From: JBMOLK01 sp049325575 | GTDB lineage: Bacteria; Bacillota; Clostridia; Acetivibrionales; Acetivibrionaceae | DNA length: 21,178 nucleotides | Direction of reading: 5' to 3' | Assembly: GCA_049325575.1 (NCBI GenBank) | Contig: JBMOLK010000040.1 | Span: 1 to 21,178, forward strand | Shown here: one piece after another, positions 14,497-21,178 of the stretch | Numbering within the stretch: the first letter of the stretch is position 1 | How the letters are laid out: each line of letters starts with the position of its first letter | Made by a program: the position numbers and the translations under genes | The notes under the pieces: generated by a model | The model's database searches: none | What the model saw: the letters and a program-made list of their open reading frames with translations, nothing else | Told to the model about the DNA's origin: nothing

Positions 14497-14532
14497 AATA
14501 CCGGGATATCTATTAGTAGGTATCCCGGTATT
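14497..14532. terminator. Bidirectional hairpin terminator between bglA and the DUF805 gene
   Basis: AATACCGGGATA (14497-14508) and its exact inverse (14521-14532). The stem extends four more pairs inward to a TTAG loop. The flanks are T-rich rather than pure T runs. It lies between convergent genes. Confidence 0.75.
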
Positions 14533-14575
14533 ATATGTGTTAATAGTTTAATAAGCTTAAAAGAATTCTAATGAA

Positions 14576-14893
14576 TCATCCAAAAGTATTTGGACCTTCT
14601 GTTCCCTTTTTAAACAACAGAACAAGAGATAAATAAATATTATAGAACGGGATAAACAGGAAAAAATAATGCACGCCCGGACGATCTAAATCGTGAAATC
14701 TCTTGATTGTAGTAACAACTGATACATAAGCGTAGACAACATAAAGCAATCCAACAATTAAGCTTAAAACTGCATTGTCACCTACAGCAGTAGCAATACC
14801 GGCAATAACTCCAATTATTACAGAAAAAATAACATGAATACCGAAATACTGAAGTCTGCCCACTCTTCCTTGCCAAGAAAACAAATCCTTCAT
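14576..14893 (-). CDS. DUF805 family small membrane protein
   Basis: 105 residues with three hydrophobic segments (about 18-36, 41-62 and 75-94). The family pattern is clear: FSWQGRVGRLQYFG at 5-18, TTIKRFHDLDRPG at 61-73, and LLFKKGTEGPNTFG at 92-105. DUF805 proteins are widespread inner-membrane proteins without an assigned role. GGGGGAG seven bases upstream of ATG supports the start. It is convergent with bglA. Confidence 0.9.
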   Translation of the reverse strand: MKDLFSWQGRVGRLQYFGIHVIFSVIIGVIAGIATAVGDNAVLSLIVGLLYVVYAYVSVVTTIKRFHDLDRPGVHYFFLFIPFYNIYLSLVLLFKKGTEGPNTFG

Positions 14894-14947
14894 AAAGACA
14901 CTCCCCCTAATTAATAGTTTTTTAATACCAAGTTATAATATTAGACA

Positions 14948-14972
14948 AAAAAAGAAAATTTCCTTCTTTTTT
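14948..14972. terminator. Weak AT-only hairpin with T-run
   Basis: AAAAAAGAA (14948-14956) and TTCTTTTTT (14964-14972) form a weak stem running into further T residues. It lies downstream of the 15024 gene on the minus strand and could act in either direction. Confidence 0.3.
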
Positions 14973-15023
14973 TTACATTTTTTATTAAAAAATCTTTTAA
15001 TATTTGAACATGCACTTGCAACA

Positions 15024-15218
15024 TCATTCAAGAACTCTAAAGCTGCAGATTTTATCAGACCTGATGTGTTCAATATTATTTTTCTTCTTTAGTTCAATCC
15101 AGCCATCCTTACATTCACTTACCACGCCTATTACACCATAGTTAATAAATCTTGACCAAGTTGACAGGTATACTACAATACGCTTTCCAACATACTGCTT
15201 TAAATAACTGTCTGTCAT
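15024..15218 (-). CDS. Small predicted beta-barrel protein (Sm/SH3-like)
   Basis: 64 residues from ATG at 15218. An in-frame GTG at 15236 is followed by the GGAGG and GGTG sequence that serves as ribosome site, so the ATG is preferred. The alternation of strand-forming segments (GKRIVVYLS at 11-19, YGVIGVVSECKDGWIELKK at 27-45, EHIRSDKICSFRVL at 50-63) suggests one small five-stranded barrel. It resembles short clostridial proteins annotated as DUF6897, although this is from memory. No catalytic residues are apparent, and a role in nucleic acid or protein binding would be a guess. It is downstream of, and co-directional with, the recJ operon by 122 bases. Confidence 0.7.
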   Translation of the reverse strand: MTDSYLKQYVGKRIVVYLSTWSRFINYGVIGVVSECKDGWIELKKKNNIEHIRSDKICSFRVLE

Positions 15219-15340
15219 AAGTGCACCGCCCTCCACACTACTTACATAATCCTGCTTGTTTATATATATATTTTATCATCAATATGGATAGAAAATATAC
15301 ATGCTTTTTTTGATATATCATAGAAATTTATGATTACAAA

Positions 15341-15964
15341 TTATTCAATTTTACCTCTTATCCATGAAGCGGCTTTCTCTACACTTTCCCCAAGGGAATC
15401 ACGGGAGTTGTCCAACAAGGTTATACCTGACTTTGTATTGTGTGCATTTTCTTTAAACCAGTTATTAAACCGGATATGTCCTTCTATGAACTCATCAGAT
15501 CCACATCCCCTATAACCCGGGCGCTGTTTAAGCCTTGATCTTATAATTTCATCGTCGCAAACCACGGCCAGGTAATGAAGATTTTTAAAATAACGTCTTT
15601 CGACACATTGCTCATACTGGGAGGGAATTGAGCTTCCGCATAGTACTACAGGTTTTCCTCCCTGTGCAATGTTCTTGCTGACCCTAAGACAAAGATTCCT
15701 AAACTCCCGGTAGTCTGTATCAGGTTTATTAAATTCATCACGCCAGAGTATATCCACCTCAAACACAACAATTTCAGGCATAACTGATGATAGCTCCAAA
15801 CATATGGTAGATTTACCTGCTCCGCTTGCACCTGTAACAATAAATAGAGGCAGCTGCTTGAACCTGTGTTTGTGCCCACAGCTTGGACATACTGCAAAAG
15901 GCCCCTCCGGTTCTATTATTTTATCATCGTGATACAAACCGCATTTGGAACAAACATTAAACAT
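15341..15964 (-). CDS. Zinc-ribbon P-loop kinase (AAA-like nucleotide kinase fold)
   Basis: 207 residues. The N-terminus carries a zinc ribbon with C5, C8, C26 and C29 (CSKC, CPSCGH). A P-loop follows in VTGASGAGKST (43-53). D71 in VFEVDILWRDE (67-77) is a candidate Walker B or substrate-binding residue. An Arg-rich lid sits at RSRLKQRPGYRG (142-153). The fold resembles small-molecule or nucleotide kinases such as the shikimate/gluconate/adenylate group, but the substrate cannot be read. GAGGGGGG (15973-15980) lies in the 19-base gap after recJ, so it is probably the last gene of that operon. Whether it has a role in DNA metabolism is open. Confidence 0.75.
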   Translation of the reverse strand: MFNVCSKCGLYHDDKIIEPEGPFAVCPSCGHKHRFKQLPLFIVTGASGAGKSTICLELSSVMPEIVVFEVDILWRDEFNKPDTDYREFRNLCLRVSKNIAQGGKPVVLCGSSIPSQYEQCVERRYFKNLHYLAVVCDDEIIRSRLKQRPGYRGCGSDEFIEGHIRFNNWFKENAHNTKSGITLLDNSRDSLGESVEKAASWIRGKIE

Positions 15965-15983
15965 AAGAATATCCCCCCTCGTC

Positions 15984-18275
15984 TTATTTAAGGTATTCTC
16001 TAAATTTATCTGCTTCCATCTTCAGCATAAACTGCTGGTAAGCATTCTTCTCCATCAGAGCATTCCTTAGACTCTTTTCCTTTGTAAAAATATTCTTGTC
16101 CAAAGAACCATGCCCCTTCGAAATATATACTTTGCTGTCATCCTCACTTAAAACATATTGGATCATGCCTTTTGCCTGTAGAAACTTAAGACCTGCTTTT
16201 ATAATGCTTTCTTCAACGCAAAGCTTTAATGAAAGCTGTTCTACATAAACTCCCCCATATTCTTCCTTTACAGCATACTTTATAAGTCCCAAAAGATTCG
16301 TTACAAAACCTTTAAAGGTGTAATCAGGCAAAATGGAAAAACTGATTATAATATTATCAGGGTTTGCCAAAGCTATAACTTCCCTTAAGATACCCGTATT
16401 TGCAGGTGGTGATAAAAACACCAGATTGCTGCACTTAGACACATTAAACCTGTCTACAGTGTATTCAACCGGACATGCTGATTTTAAGCCTTCATAAAAA
16501 TAAAGGGCATCAGCATATTTTACCAGCACACTGCTGGTACTGGTACCTCTTTCATCTATGATACCTCCGTTAAAAAGCCTTTTGGCCATTCCGCGATTTT
16601 CGGACAAATATTCCAAAGTCAGCTGAATATCGGAACTGCCTCTATAAGTATTCCTGCTTACCTTGTATGTAATGTCAAAAACCCTTCCATCAAGAGACTC
16701 ATCCGGTCCAAACCATTTAACTGCCGGTATCCTTACATTATTGTTGTCTTCCAGGACCATTATGTGATGATTTTTGGAAGTTTTCCTGTCACTGACTACC
16801 GTAACACTTCCTGCATAGAATTTGGGGAGCTCAAAGCCTTCACCGTAAGGCCCTGCCCTAAGAAGTCTTTCATAAAGCCCTTCATCTACTTTTTCAAGTC
16901 CCAGCTCCATATCTACATCTACATTTATAGTGTCCCTGATAAAGTGCTTCTTTTCTGCCGCAATCTCAATTTCCTTTATAAAATCCTCCAGATCATCCTT
17001 TTTTAAAGAAAGCCCTGCAGCCTGGGAATGTCCCCCAAACTTTAAAAGCTTACTGCTGCACTCTTTTATCAGTTCATAAATGTCTATTTCCTCAATTGAT
17101 CTTGCAGACCCTACAACTGTTTTGCTATCCTCCTTCAGGGAAAGCAGAATTGCAGGCTTCCCATACTGCTGACAAATTCTGCCTGCAGCTATACCGATTA
17201 TCCCATGGTGCCAGAATTCACTAAAGAGTACCAGAACCGTTTTGTTCTTCTTTCTGGTCTCCACCATCTCAACTGCCTCATCAATAATCTGCTGCTGGAC
17301 TCTTTTTCTTTCCATATTGAGCAAGTCTATTTTCCGCGCCATTTGCCCCACCTTGACAGGGTCATCACATAAAAGAAGCTCAACCGGAAGGCGGGCTGAT
17401 TCCATTCTTCCTGCAGCATTTATTCTTGGAGCTATTTGAAATGCAATATCCTCCTCTGTTGTTAGCTTACAATCCTTTTGCACTACTTCAAAAAGCTCTT
17501 TTAATCCTGTCCTTTGAGTGTTTAGAAGTACAGGCATGGCTTTTTTAAGAAGGTACCTGTTTTCAGCGTTTAGGCTTACAACATCAGCTATTAGTGATAA
17601 TGCCAGAAGGTCCAAGAACTTTGGTGCCCTATCCTCCATGCCTTTTCTCTCTAAAAGAGCCATGCATAGAAAATACGCCATTGCGCATCCTGAGATGTTT
17701 CTGGCTTTGTGTCCCTCCTCCAAAAGCTTGGGATTCAATATGACATCTGCTGCCGGAAGCTCTTTGGGAACATTGTGATGGTCGGTAAGTATGACATCCA
17801 TCCCCAGCTTCTTTGCCGTACTTATCTCATTTATGTTTGAAATACCACAGTCACAGGTTATTATTAAAGACACACCTTGAGCCCCTATATTTTTAACTAC
17901 CTCTTCGTTCATTCCATAGCCTTCGGTAAATCGGTCCGGAACATGATAAGTCACCTGACGGGTAAAAAACCCCAAACACTCTACCAGGGTAACGGTGCTT
18001 GTTACTCCATCCACATCGTAATCACCGTATATACATATCTTCTCGTTTTTTTCTATGGCTTCAAGGACTCTGTCCACAGCTTTCTTCATTCCTGGAAACT
18101 CTTCTGTTTTTATTGAATTATAGCTGTCATCGTTTAACATCTGAAATATGGTATCAGGATTTTTATAACCCCTGTTATAGAAAATCCTTGCCAGGAGTTC
18201 GTCCCCACCACAAGCTTTTACTACATCACCAGGGATCTCCATATCTTCATTAAGTATATTTATCTTAATATCCAC
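15984..18275 (-). CDS. recJ: Single-stranded-DNA-specific exonuclease RecJ, long form
   Basis: 763 residues from GTG at 18275. It degrades single-stranded DNA 5' to 3' in recombination and repair. DHH-family motifs are YGDYDVDGVTST (83-94, metal ligands D85 and D87), ITCDCG (139-144), TDHHNVP (164-170) and a fourth Asp in IADVVS (229-234). The DHHA1 motif is GGHSQAAGLSL (414-424), followed by an OB-fold (about 450-560). A C-terminal region of about 200 residues (560-763) contains LVFLSPP (618-624) and a helix-turn-helix-like end. E. coli RecJ (577 residues) lacks this, while Bacillus-type RecJ of about 786 residues has it. The stop of the nuclease gene and this GTG are one base apart, and GAGGAG precedes by about ten bases. 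Confidence 0.95.
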   Translation of the reverse strand: MDIKINILNEDMEIPGDVVKACGGDELLARIFYNRGYKNPDTIFQMLNDDSYNSIKTEEFPGMKKAVDRVLEAIEKNEKICIYGDYDVDGVTSTVTLVECLGFFTRQVTYHVPDRFTEGYGMNEEVVKNIGAQGVSLIITCDCGISNINEISTAKKLGMDVILTDHHNVPKELPAADVILNPKLLEEGHKARNISGCAMAYFLCMALLERKGMEDRAPKFLDLLALSLIADVVSLNAENRYLLKKAMPVLLNTQRTGLKELFEVVQKDCKLTTEEDIAFQIAPRINAAGRMESARLPVELLLCDDPVKVGQMARKIDLLNMERKRVQQQIIDEAVEMVETRKKNKTVLVLFSEFWHHGIIGIAAGRICQQYGKPAILLSLKEDSKTVVGSARSIEEIDIYELIKECSSKLLKFGGHSQAAGLSLKKDDLEDFIKEIEIAAEKKHFIRDTINVDVDMELGLEKVDEGLYERLLRAGPYGEGFELPKFYAGSVTVVSDRKTSKNHHIMVLEDNNNVRIPAVKWFGPDESLDGRVFDITYKVSRNTYRGSSDIQLTLEYLSENRGMAKRLFNGGIIDERGTSTSSVLVKYADALYFYEGLKSACPVEYTVDRFNVSKCSNLVFLSPPANTGILREVIALANPDNIIISFSILPDYTFKGFVTNLLGLIKYAVKEEYGGVYVEQLSLKLCVEESIIKAGLKFLQAKGMIQYVLSEDDSKVYISKGHGSLDKNIFTKEKSLRNALMEKNAYQQFMLKMEADKFREYLK

Positions 18276-18276
18276 C

Positions 18277-19110
18277 TTACGTCAACTCCTCAACACTTTC
18301 CCAGTCAAGCTCTTCAAGAAAGTCATCATCCTCTTTTATAGCATTATAATCTACTCTTTCATTGTTGCAAAACCAGTTAAACTCACAATACCTGCAGCTC
18401 TTGTGGTACAAGGCCTTATCAAATTTCGAATAGTCATACTTAAGGATTATGTTTATCTTGCTTTCCAGAGCTTCTTTAAAGCTCTGGTGCATCTCTTCAC
18501 TGTAGTTTATTTCTGCCAATACTCCTGGTGGTTCAGGCTGCCAGTAACACATTCTTATGTTTTCATACTTAAAATTTTTCTTAACAACCCTTTCTATCTG
18601 CTCCCTTAAAACAAACAAATACACCAGGGTTTGAAGACTCTTAACAAGCTTTTCCCGTTCAACTCTTTCACTTAAGGGCTTGTTAGCTCTATTTCTTCCA
18701 TGGGTTTTCCAGTCCCATATTTCAACTTTGTCTCCATTAACTATAAGAAGATCAAAATTTGCCTCAAGCCTAAGTAAGCCTTTTGACATTCTTAGCTTGT
18801 ACTCCGGCAGGTATAATGACCCGTCTTCCTTATTAAAGCGCCCCTTAAGAGCCTTCATCCACCTTTCCAGTTCCTCAAAGCCTTCTACATCCTGTGAGAG
18901 TCCCGTATCGATGCCCATAAAATACCTGTAGGCCAAAAGGTGAAAATTATTACCCATCTCAAGTCTTTTCTTCACTTCTTCATCAGGGAAATTCTCCCAT
19001 TTAAGGTTCTCGAGATATCTTTTTTTGAACTTTAAAGGACACTTGTCAAAAGTGGTCAGCGAGTGCTGTGTAAATAAAAAGTAGTCTGCAAAGCGTAAAT
19101 CCTTTAACAT
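18277..19110 (-). CDS. PD-(D/E)XK nuclease of the RecB/AddB type with iron-sulfur cysteines
   Basis: 277 residues. The nuclease core is visible: TTFDKCPLKFKKRY (19-32), H57 in GNNFHLLAYRYF (53-64), D120 in LEANFDLLI (115-123), D133 and K135 in EIWDWKTH (130-137), and Q160 followed by Y164. C24 with the distal trio C239, C242 and C248 (CRYCEFNWFC) makes the four-cysteine [4Fe-4S] arrangement seen in AddB, Dna2 and Cas4-like nucleases. It overlaps the helicase gene by seven bases and leads into recJ with a one-base gap, so it is translationally coupled to both. It likely works with the upstream helicase as a small helicase-nuclease complex (inference). It is too short to be AddB itself and lacks Cas neighbours. 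Confidence 0.85.
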   Translation of the reverse strand: MLKDLRFADYFLFTQHSLTTFDKCPLKFKKRYLENLKWENFPDEEVKKRLEMGNNFHLLAYRYFMGIDTGLSQDVEGFEELERWMKALKGRFNKEDGSLYLPEYKLRMSKGLLRLEANFDLLIVNGDKVEIWDWKTHGRNRANKPLSERVEREKLVKSLQTLVYLFVLREQIERVVKKNFKYENIRMCYWQPEPPGVLAEINYSEEMHQSFKEALESKINIILKYDYSKFDKALYHKSCRYCEFNWFCNNERVDYNAIKEDDDFLEELDWESVEELT

Positions 19111-21178
19111 TCAGCCCCCGCCTCCTCAATATATTTTCTTAGCTCCAGTATGTATTTTGACGGAAGTTCTTCGTTTTTCCTTCCCCTGTTCTTTTCATAC
19201 GAAGACAGGAACAAATACTCTTTCGCCCGGGTAATACCAACATACAAAAGTCTGGCCCTCTCTGAAATTGTTTCAAGCTTTGACTTTATTAGCGAATCCA
19301 CAGCATCCTTCCCATCGAAAACCCTCTCCATATCAGCCTTGATTATAGCCTGTGGGTTTTTGTATTGTTCCTTTAAAAACCAGTATTCACCTATAAACTT
19401 ATCGTCAAGTGTAACTGGAAAGTCGGCATTATTCAGCCCTGTTAGAAATACAGCATCCCACTCAAGTCCCTTGGATTTATGATAGGTTGCAAGAGTAACT
19501 ACTCCCGGCTTTGGTTCATATCCCTTTAGATCCCACACAATTCCTGCAAAAAAGTTAAATATGTTTTTAGGACTTAGAAGCTCCAGCGCAAGATCAGTAA
19601 GCCTCCAGTGGGGGTCCTGGCTCATAAGGTATCTTACATCTCCGGCAACCTTCTGTGCAATAGCCCTTTCTTCCCTGTCAAACTTAAGCTTCTCGGAAAT
19701 AAATAAAATCAGCTTTTCTACAATGGTGTTGGGAAATTCCAGAAGCTCCCTTATTAAATCCAAATTATCTATAAAATCCTTCCATATGTCGGTATTTAGA
19801 AGTTCCTTTGGAACTTCAGAAGTTTCAATCTCTCCTCCTAGAGGATAAAGAAGCTTTTCTACAGGATAACTTTTTAGAAATCCGGTGAGAAGATCCCTTT
19901 GACCGGCAGCCTTTTGGCCTTCCGCAGGCTCCATCTCACCTGGGGTTTTATCGTAAGCCCCGGTCAGGAAGCATTCATTCATCATGTCTGCAAGCTTAGC
20001 TCCGCTTTCTGGGAGTGCAATAAAATCAATAACCCTTCCAAGCTTTCTTACGGTCTTGTTCTTTTCCCCGGAAGTGTTCTCAAGCTGCTCATAGGGAATA
20101 TTTCGAGACTCCAGGATGTTTATGATAAAACCCATTCTCCATGAAGCAGGAACAAGAATGGCTATAGTCTTCTGTGGATGTTCTTTTATCATGTGCCAGG
20201 CCTGCGTTACAACAGATCTTGCCTCATCCTCCCATGACCCAAAAATTCCTGCCTTTATTCCGTACTCATTTATTCTGGGGTTTGGCCTTTCGTCACTTTC
20301 ATCTACGGGTTCAATATATTGAGGTAAAAGGCTCTCCCGGCACTCTGGCACAGGGTGACTTTCTCTTATAAATTTCACAAAGTGGTTTGCCAGATTTATT
20401 ATATCCACGGTATTCCTGCTGGACTGTGTAATCTTGTATACAGTCGTAGCAGGGTTATCGCAAAAGCTTTTAAACAGGGTGAAGTCGCTGTTGCTAAAGC
20501 TTCCGCATATTGCTTGGTTGCTGTCCCCTACCCTAAGAAGGTTCCCTTTTGAAATCATTGTAAGGATTTCACTTTGAATATAGTTTGAGTCCTGTGCTTC
20601 ATCCTCACAAACAAAGGAGTACTTGTTTTGATATTTTTCAAGAAGATGACTATCCTCCGAGAGCATTTTTTTAGCATTATAGAGCATATCGTCAAAATCA
20701 AGAAAGCCACTCATTTTAAGCCTTCTGTCATATATCTCGTATATATCACAGGCCCAGCCAAGGATAGAGTCCTTTCCGGTACCCCTGCACTTTTCTTTAG
20801 CTTGCCCGGGGCTTATGCCCTTGCACTTGAAATCCCCTATTGCAGAAAGCATTATATTGCAAAGCTTGTCCTGCCAGTTCTTATATATATCCCCTATCTT
20901 TCCCGCACTTAAGTTTTCCATATCCAGATAAAGCCTGAACTGACTCTCATTATACCTTTTCCATTCATCAATAGCACTTGAAATCAGATGTATTTTTGAT
21001 ACACCGTCAATAATCTCAAATTCCTCATTGGTAATAATAAGGTCCGGCTTTTCCTTTATTATCTGAAGACACAGGCCATGGATGGTAGACACAAAGTAGT
21101 GCTTGCTGCCGCTGACACCCCTCCTTTGAAGCTCTGCAGAAATACGCTGCTTAAAATTGTTTACCGCACTGTTCATAT
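19104..21178 (-). CDS. UvrD/PcrA-like SF1 helicase, N-terminus outside the window
   Basis: At least 691 codons, running off the right edge; the first visible Met (21176) is internal, because the text reads like motif Ia of UvrD-type helicases. Further motifs are Ib (VSTIHGLC, 29-36), II (EDEAQD, 191-196), III (VGDSNQAICG, 216-225), IV (QSSRNT, 251-256), V (TYHKSKGLEWDAVF, 564-577) and VI (LLYVGITRAKEYLFLS, 643-658). The Walker A motif must lie upstream of the window. There is no C-terminal nuclease domain as in AddA/RecB; the separate nuclease gene begins within its last codons. It is the first visible gene of the operon that continues with nuclease and recJ. Confidence 0.9.
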   Translation of the reverse strand, partial: MNSAVNNFKQRISAELQRRGVSGSKHYFVSTIHGLCLQIIKEKPDLIITNEEFEIIDGVSKIHLISSAIDEWKRYNESQFRLYLDMENLSAGKIGDIYKNWQDKLCNIMLSAIGDFKCKGISPGQAKEKCRGTGKDSILGWACDIYEIYDRRLKMSGFLDFDDMLYNAKKMLSEDSHLLEKYQNKYSFVCEDEAQDSNYIQSEILTMISKGNLLRVGDSNQAICGSFSNSDFTLFKSFCDNPATTVYKITQSSRNTVDIINLANHFVKFIRESHPVPECRESLLPQYIEPVDESDERPNPRINEYGIKAGIFGSWEDEARSVVTQAWHMIKEHPQKTIAILVPASWRMGFIINILESRNIPYEQLENTSGEKNKTVRKLGRVIDFIALPESGAKLADMMNECFLTGAYDKTPGEMEPAEGQKAAGQRDLLTGFLKSYPVEKLLYPLGGEIETSEVPKELLNTDIWKDFIDNLDLIRELLEFPNTIVEKLILFISEKLKFDREERAIAQKVAGDVRYLMSQDPHWRLTDLALELLSPKNIFNFFAGIVWDLKGYEPKPGVVTLATYHKSKGLEWDAVFLTGLNNADFPVTLDDKFIGEYWFLKEQYKNPQAIIKADMERVFDGKDAVDSLIKSKLETISERARLLYVGITRAKEYLFLSSYEKNRGRKNEELPSKYILELRKYIEEAGAEC

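Noticed and set aside
15646..15897. 83-codon minus-strand frame in another phase of the kinase gene
   Set aside because: The kinase frame holds a zinc ribbon and P-loop, so this is a shadow.
17005..18253. Several 65-86-codon plus-strand frames opposite recJ
   Set aside because: The minus-strand recJ has all its motifs in order, and these frames lack ribosome sites and family features.
18277..19110. Possible Cas4 because of the Fe-S PD-(D/E)XK layout
   Set aside because: No cas genes or repeat-spacer array is in the window, and the gene is coupled to a UvrD-like helicase and recJ, which favours a repair role.

Overview
The window is AT-rich and reads as a piece of the chromosome of an anaerobic, spore-forming clostridium. 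Genes start with strong GGAGG-type ribosome binding sites. There is an alpha/beta-type small acid-soluble spore protein, a T-box leader, an LL-diaminopimelate aminotransferase and a cytoplasmic GH1 beta-glucosidase that closely resembles, from memory, BglA of Acetivibrio (Clostridium) thermocellum. A cellulolytic relative of Acetivibrio/Ruminiclostridium is the best guess. No phage, integrase, CRISPR array, rRNA or tRNA gene was seen.

Layout. 1-1926 (+): a membrane-anchored isochorismatase-like hydrolase and a YkuE-type metallophosphoesterase, closed by a perfect 13-bp hairpin that also faces the convergent pgi. 1961-4011 (-): pgi and pcm. 4207-4428 (+): the spore protein, divergent from pcm. 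4538-5419 (-): an unrecognised multi-pass membrane protein. 5420-5800: a gene-free stretch with an eight-G tract, a 167-bp inverted-repeat element (5534-5700) and the pheST terminator. One end of that element recurs at 4514-4548, overlapping the stop of the membrane protein gene. 5801-9238 (-): pheS-pheT, preceded by a phenylalanine T-box leader (9288-9556) with its own extended -10 promoter. 9650-10423 (-): a DUF975 membrane protein. 10790-11956 (-): dapL. 12094-12990 (-) and 13127-14467 (+): an AraC-type regulator divergent from bglA. 14576-14893 and 15024-15218 (-): a DUF805 membrane protein and a small predicted beta-barrel protein. 15341-21178 (-): a tightly packed DNA-processing operon. 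In transcription order it holds an SF1 helicase (N-terminus outside the window), an iron-sulfur PD-(D/E)XK nuclease, a long RecJ and a zinc-ribbon P-loop kinase.

How the genes fit together. BglA would release glucose from imported cello-oligosaccharides, and Pgi acts on the glucose 6-phosphate formed from it; AraC-type control of bglA is inferred from the divergent layout only. PheST is controlled by uncharged tRNA-Phe through the T-box. DapL supplies diaminopimelate for wall and lysine. The helicase, nuclease and RecJ are translationally close (7-nt overlap, then a 1-nt gap) and plausibly act together in DNA end processing or repair. The least explained parts are this operon with its terminal kinase, and the inverted-repeat element with its solo end.
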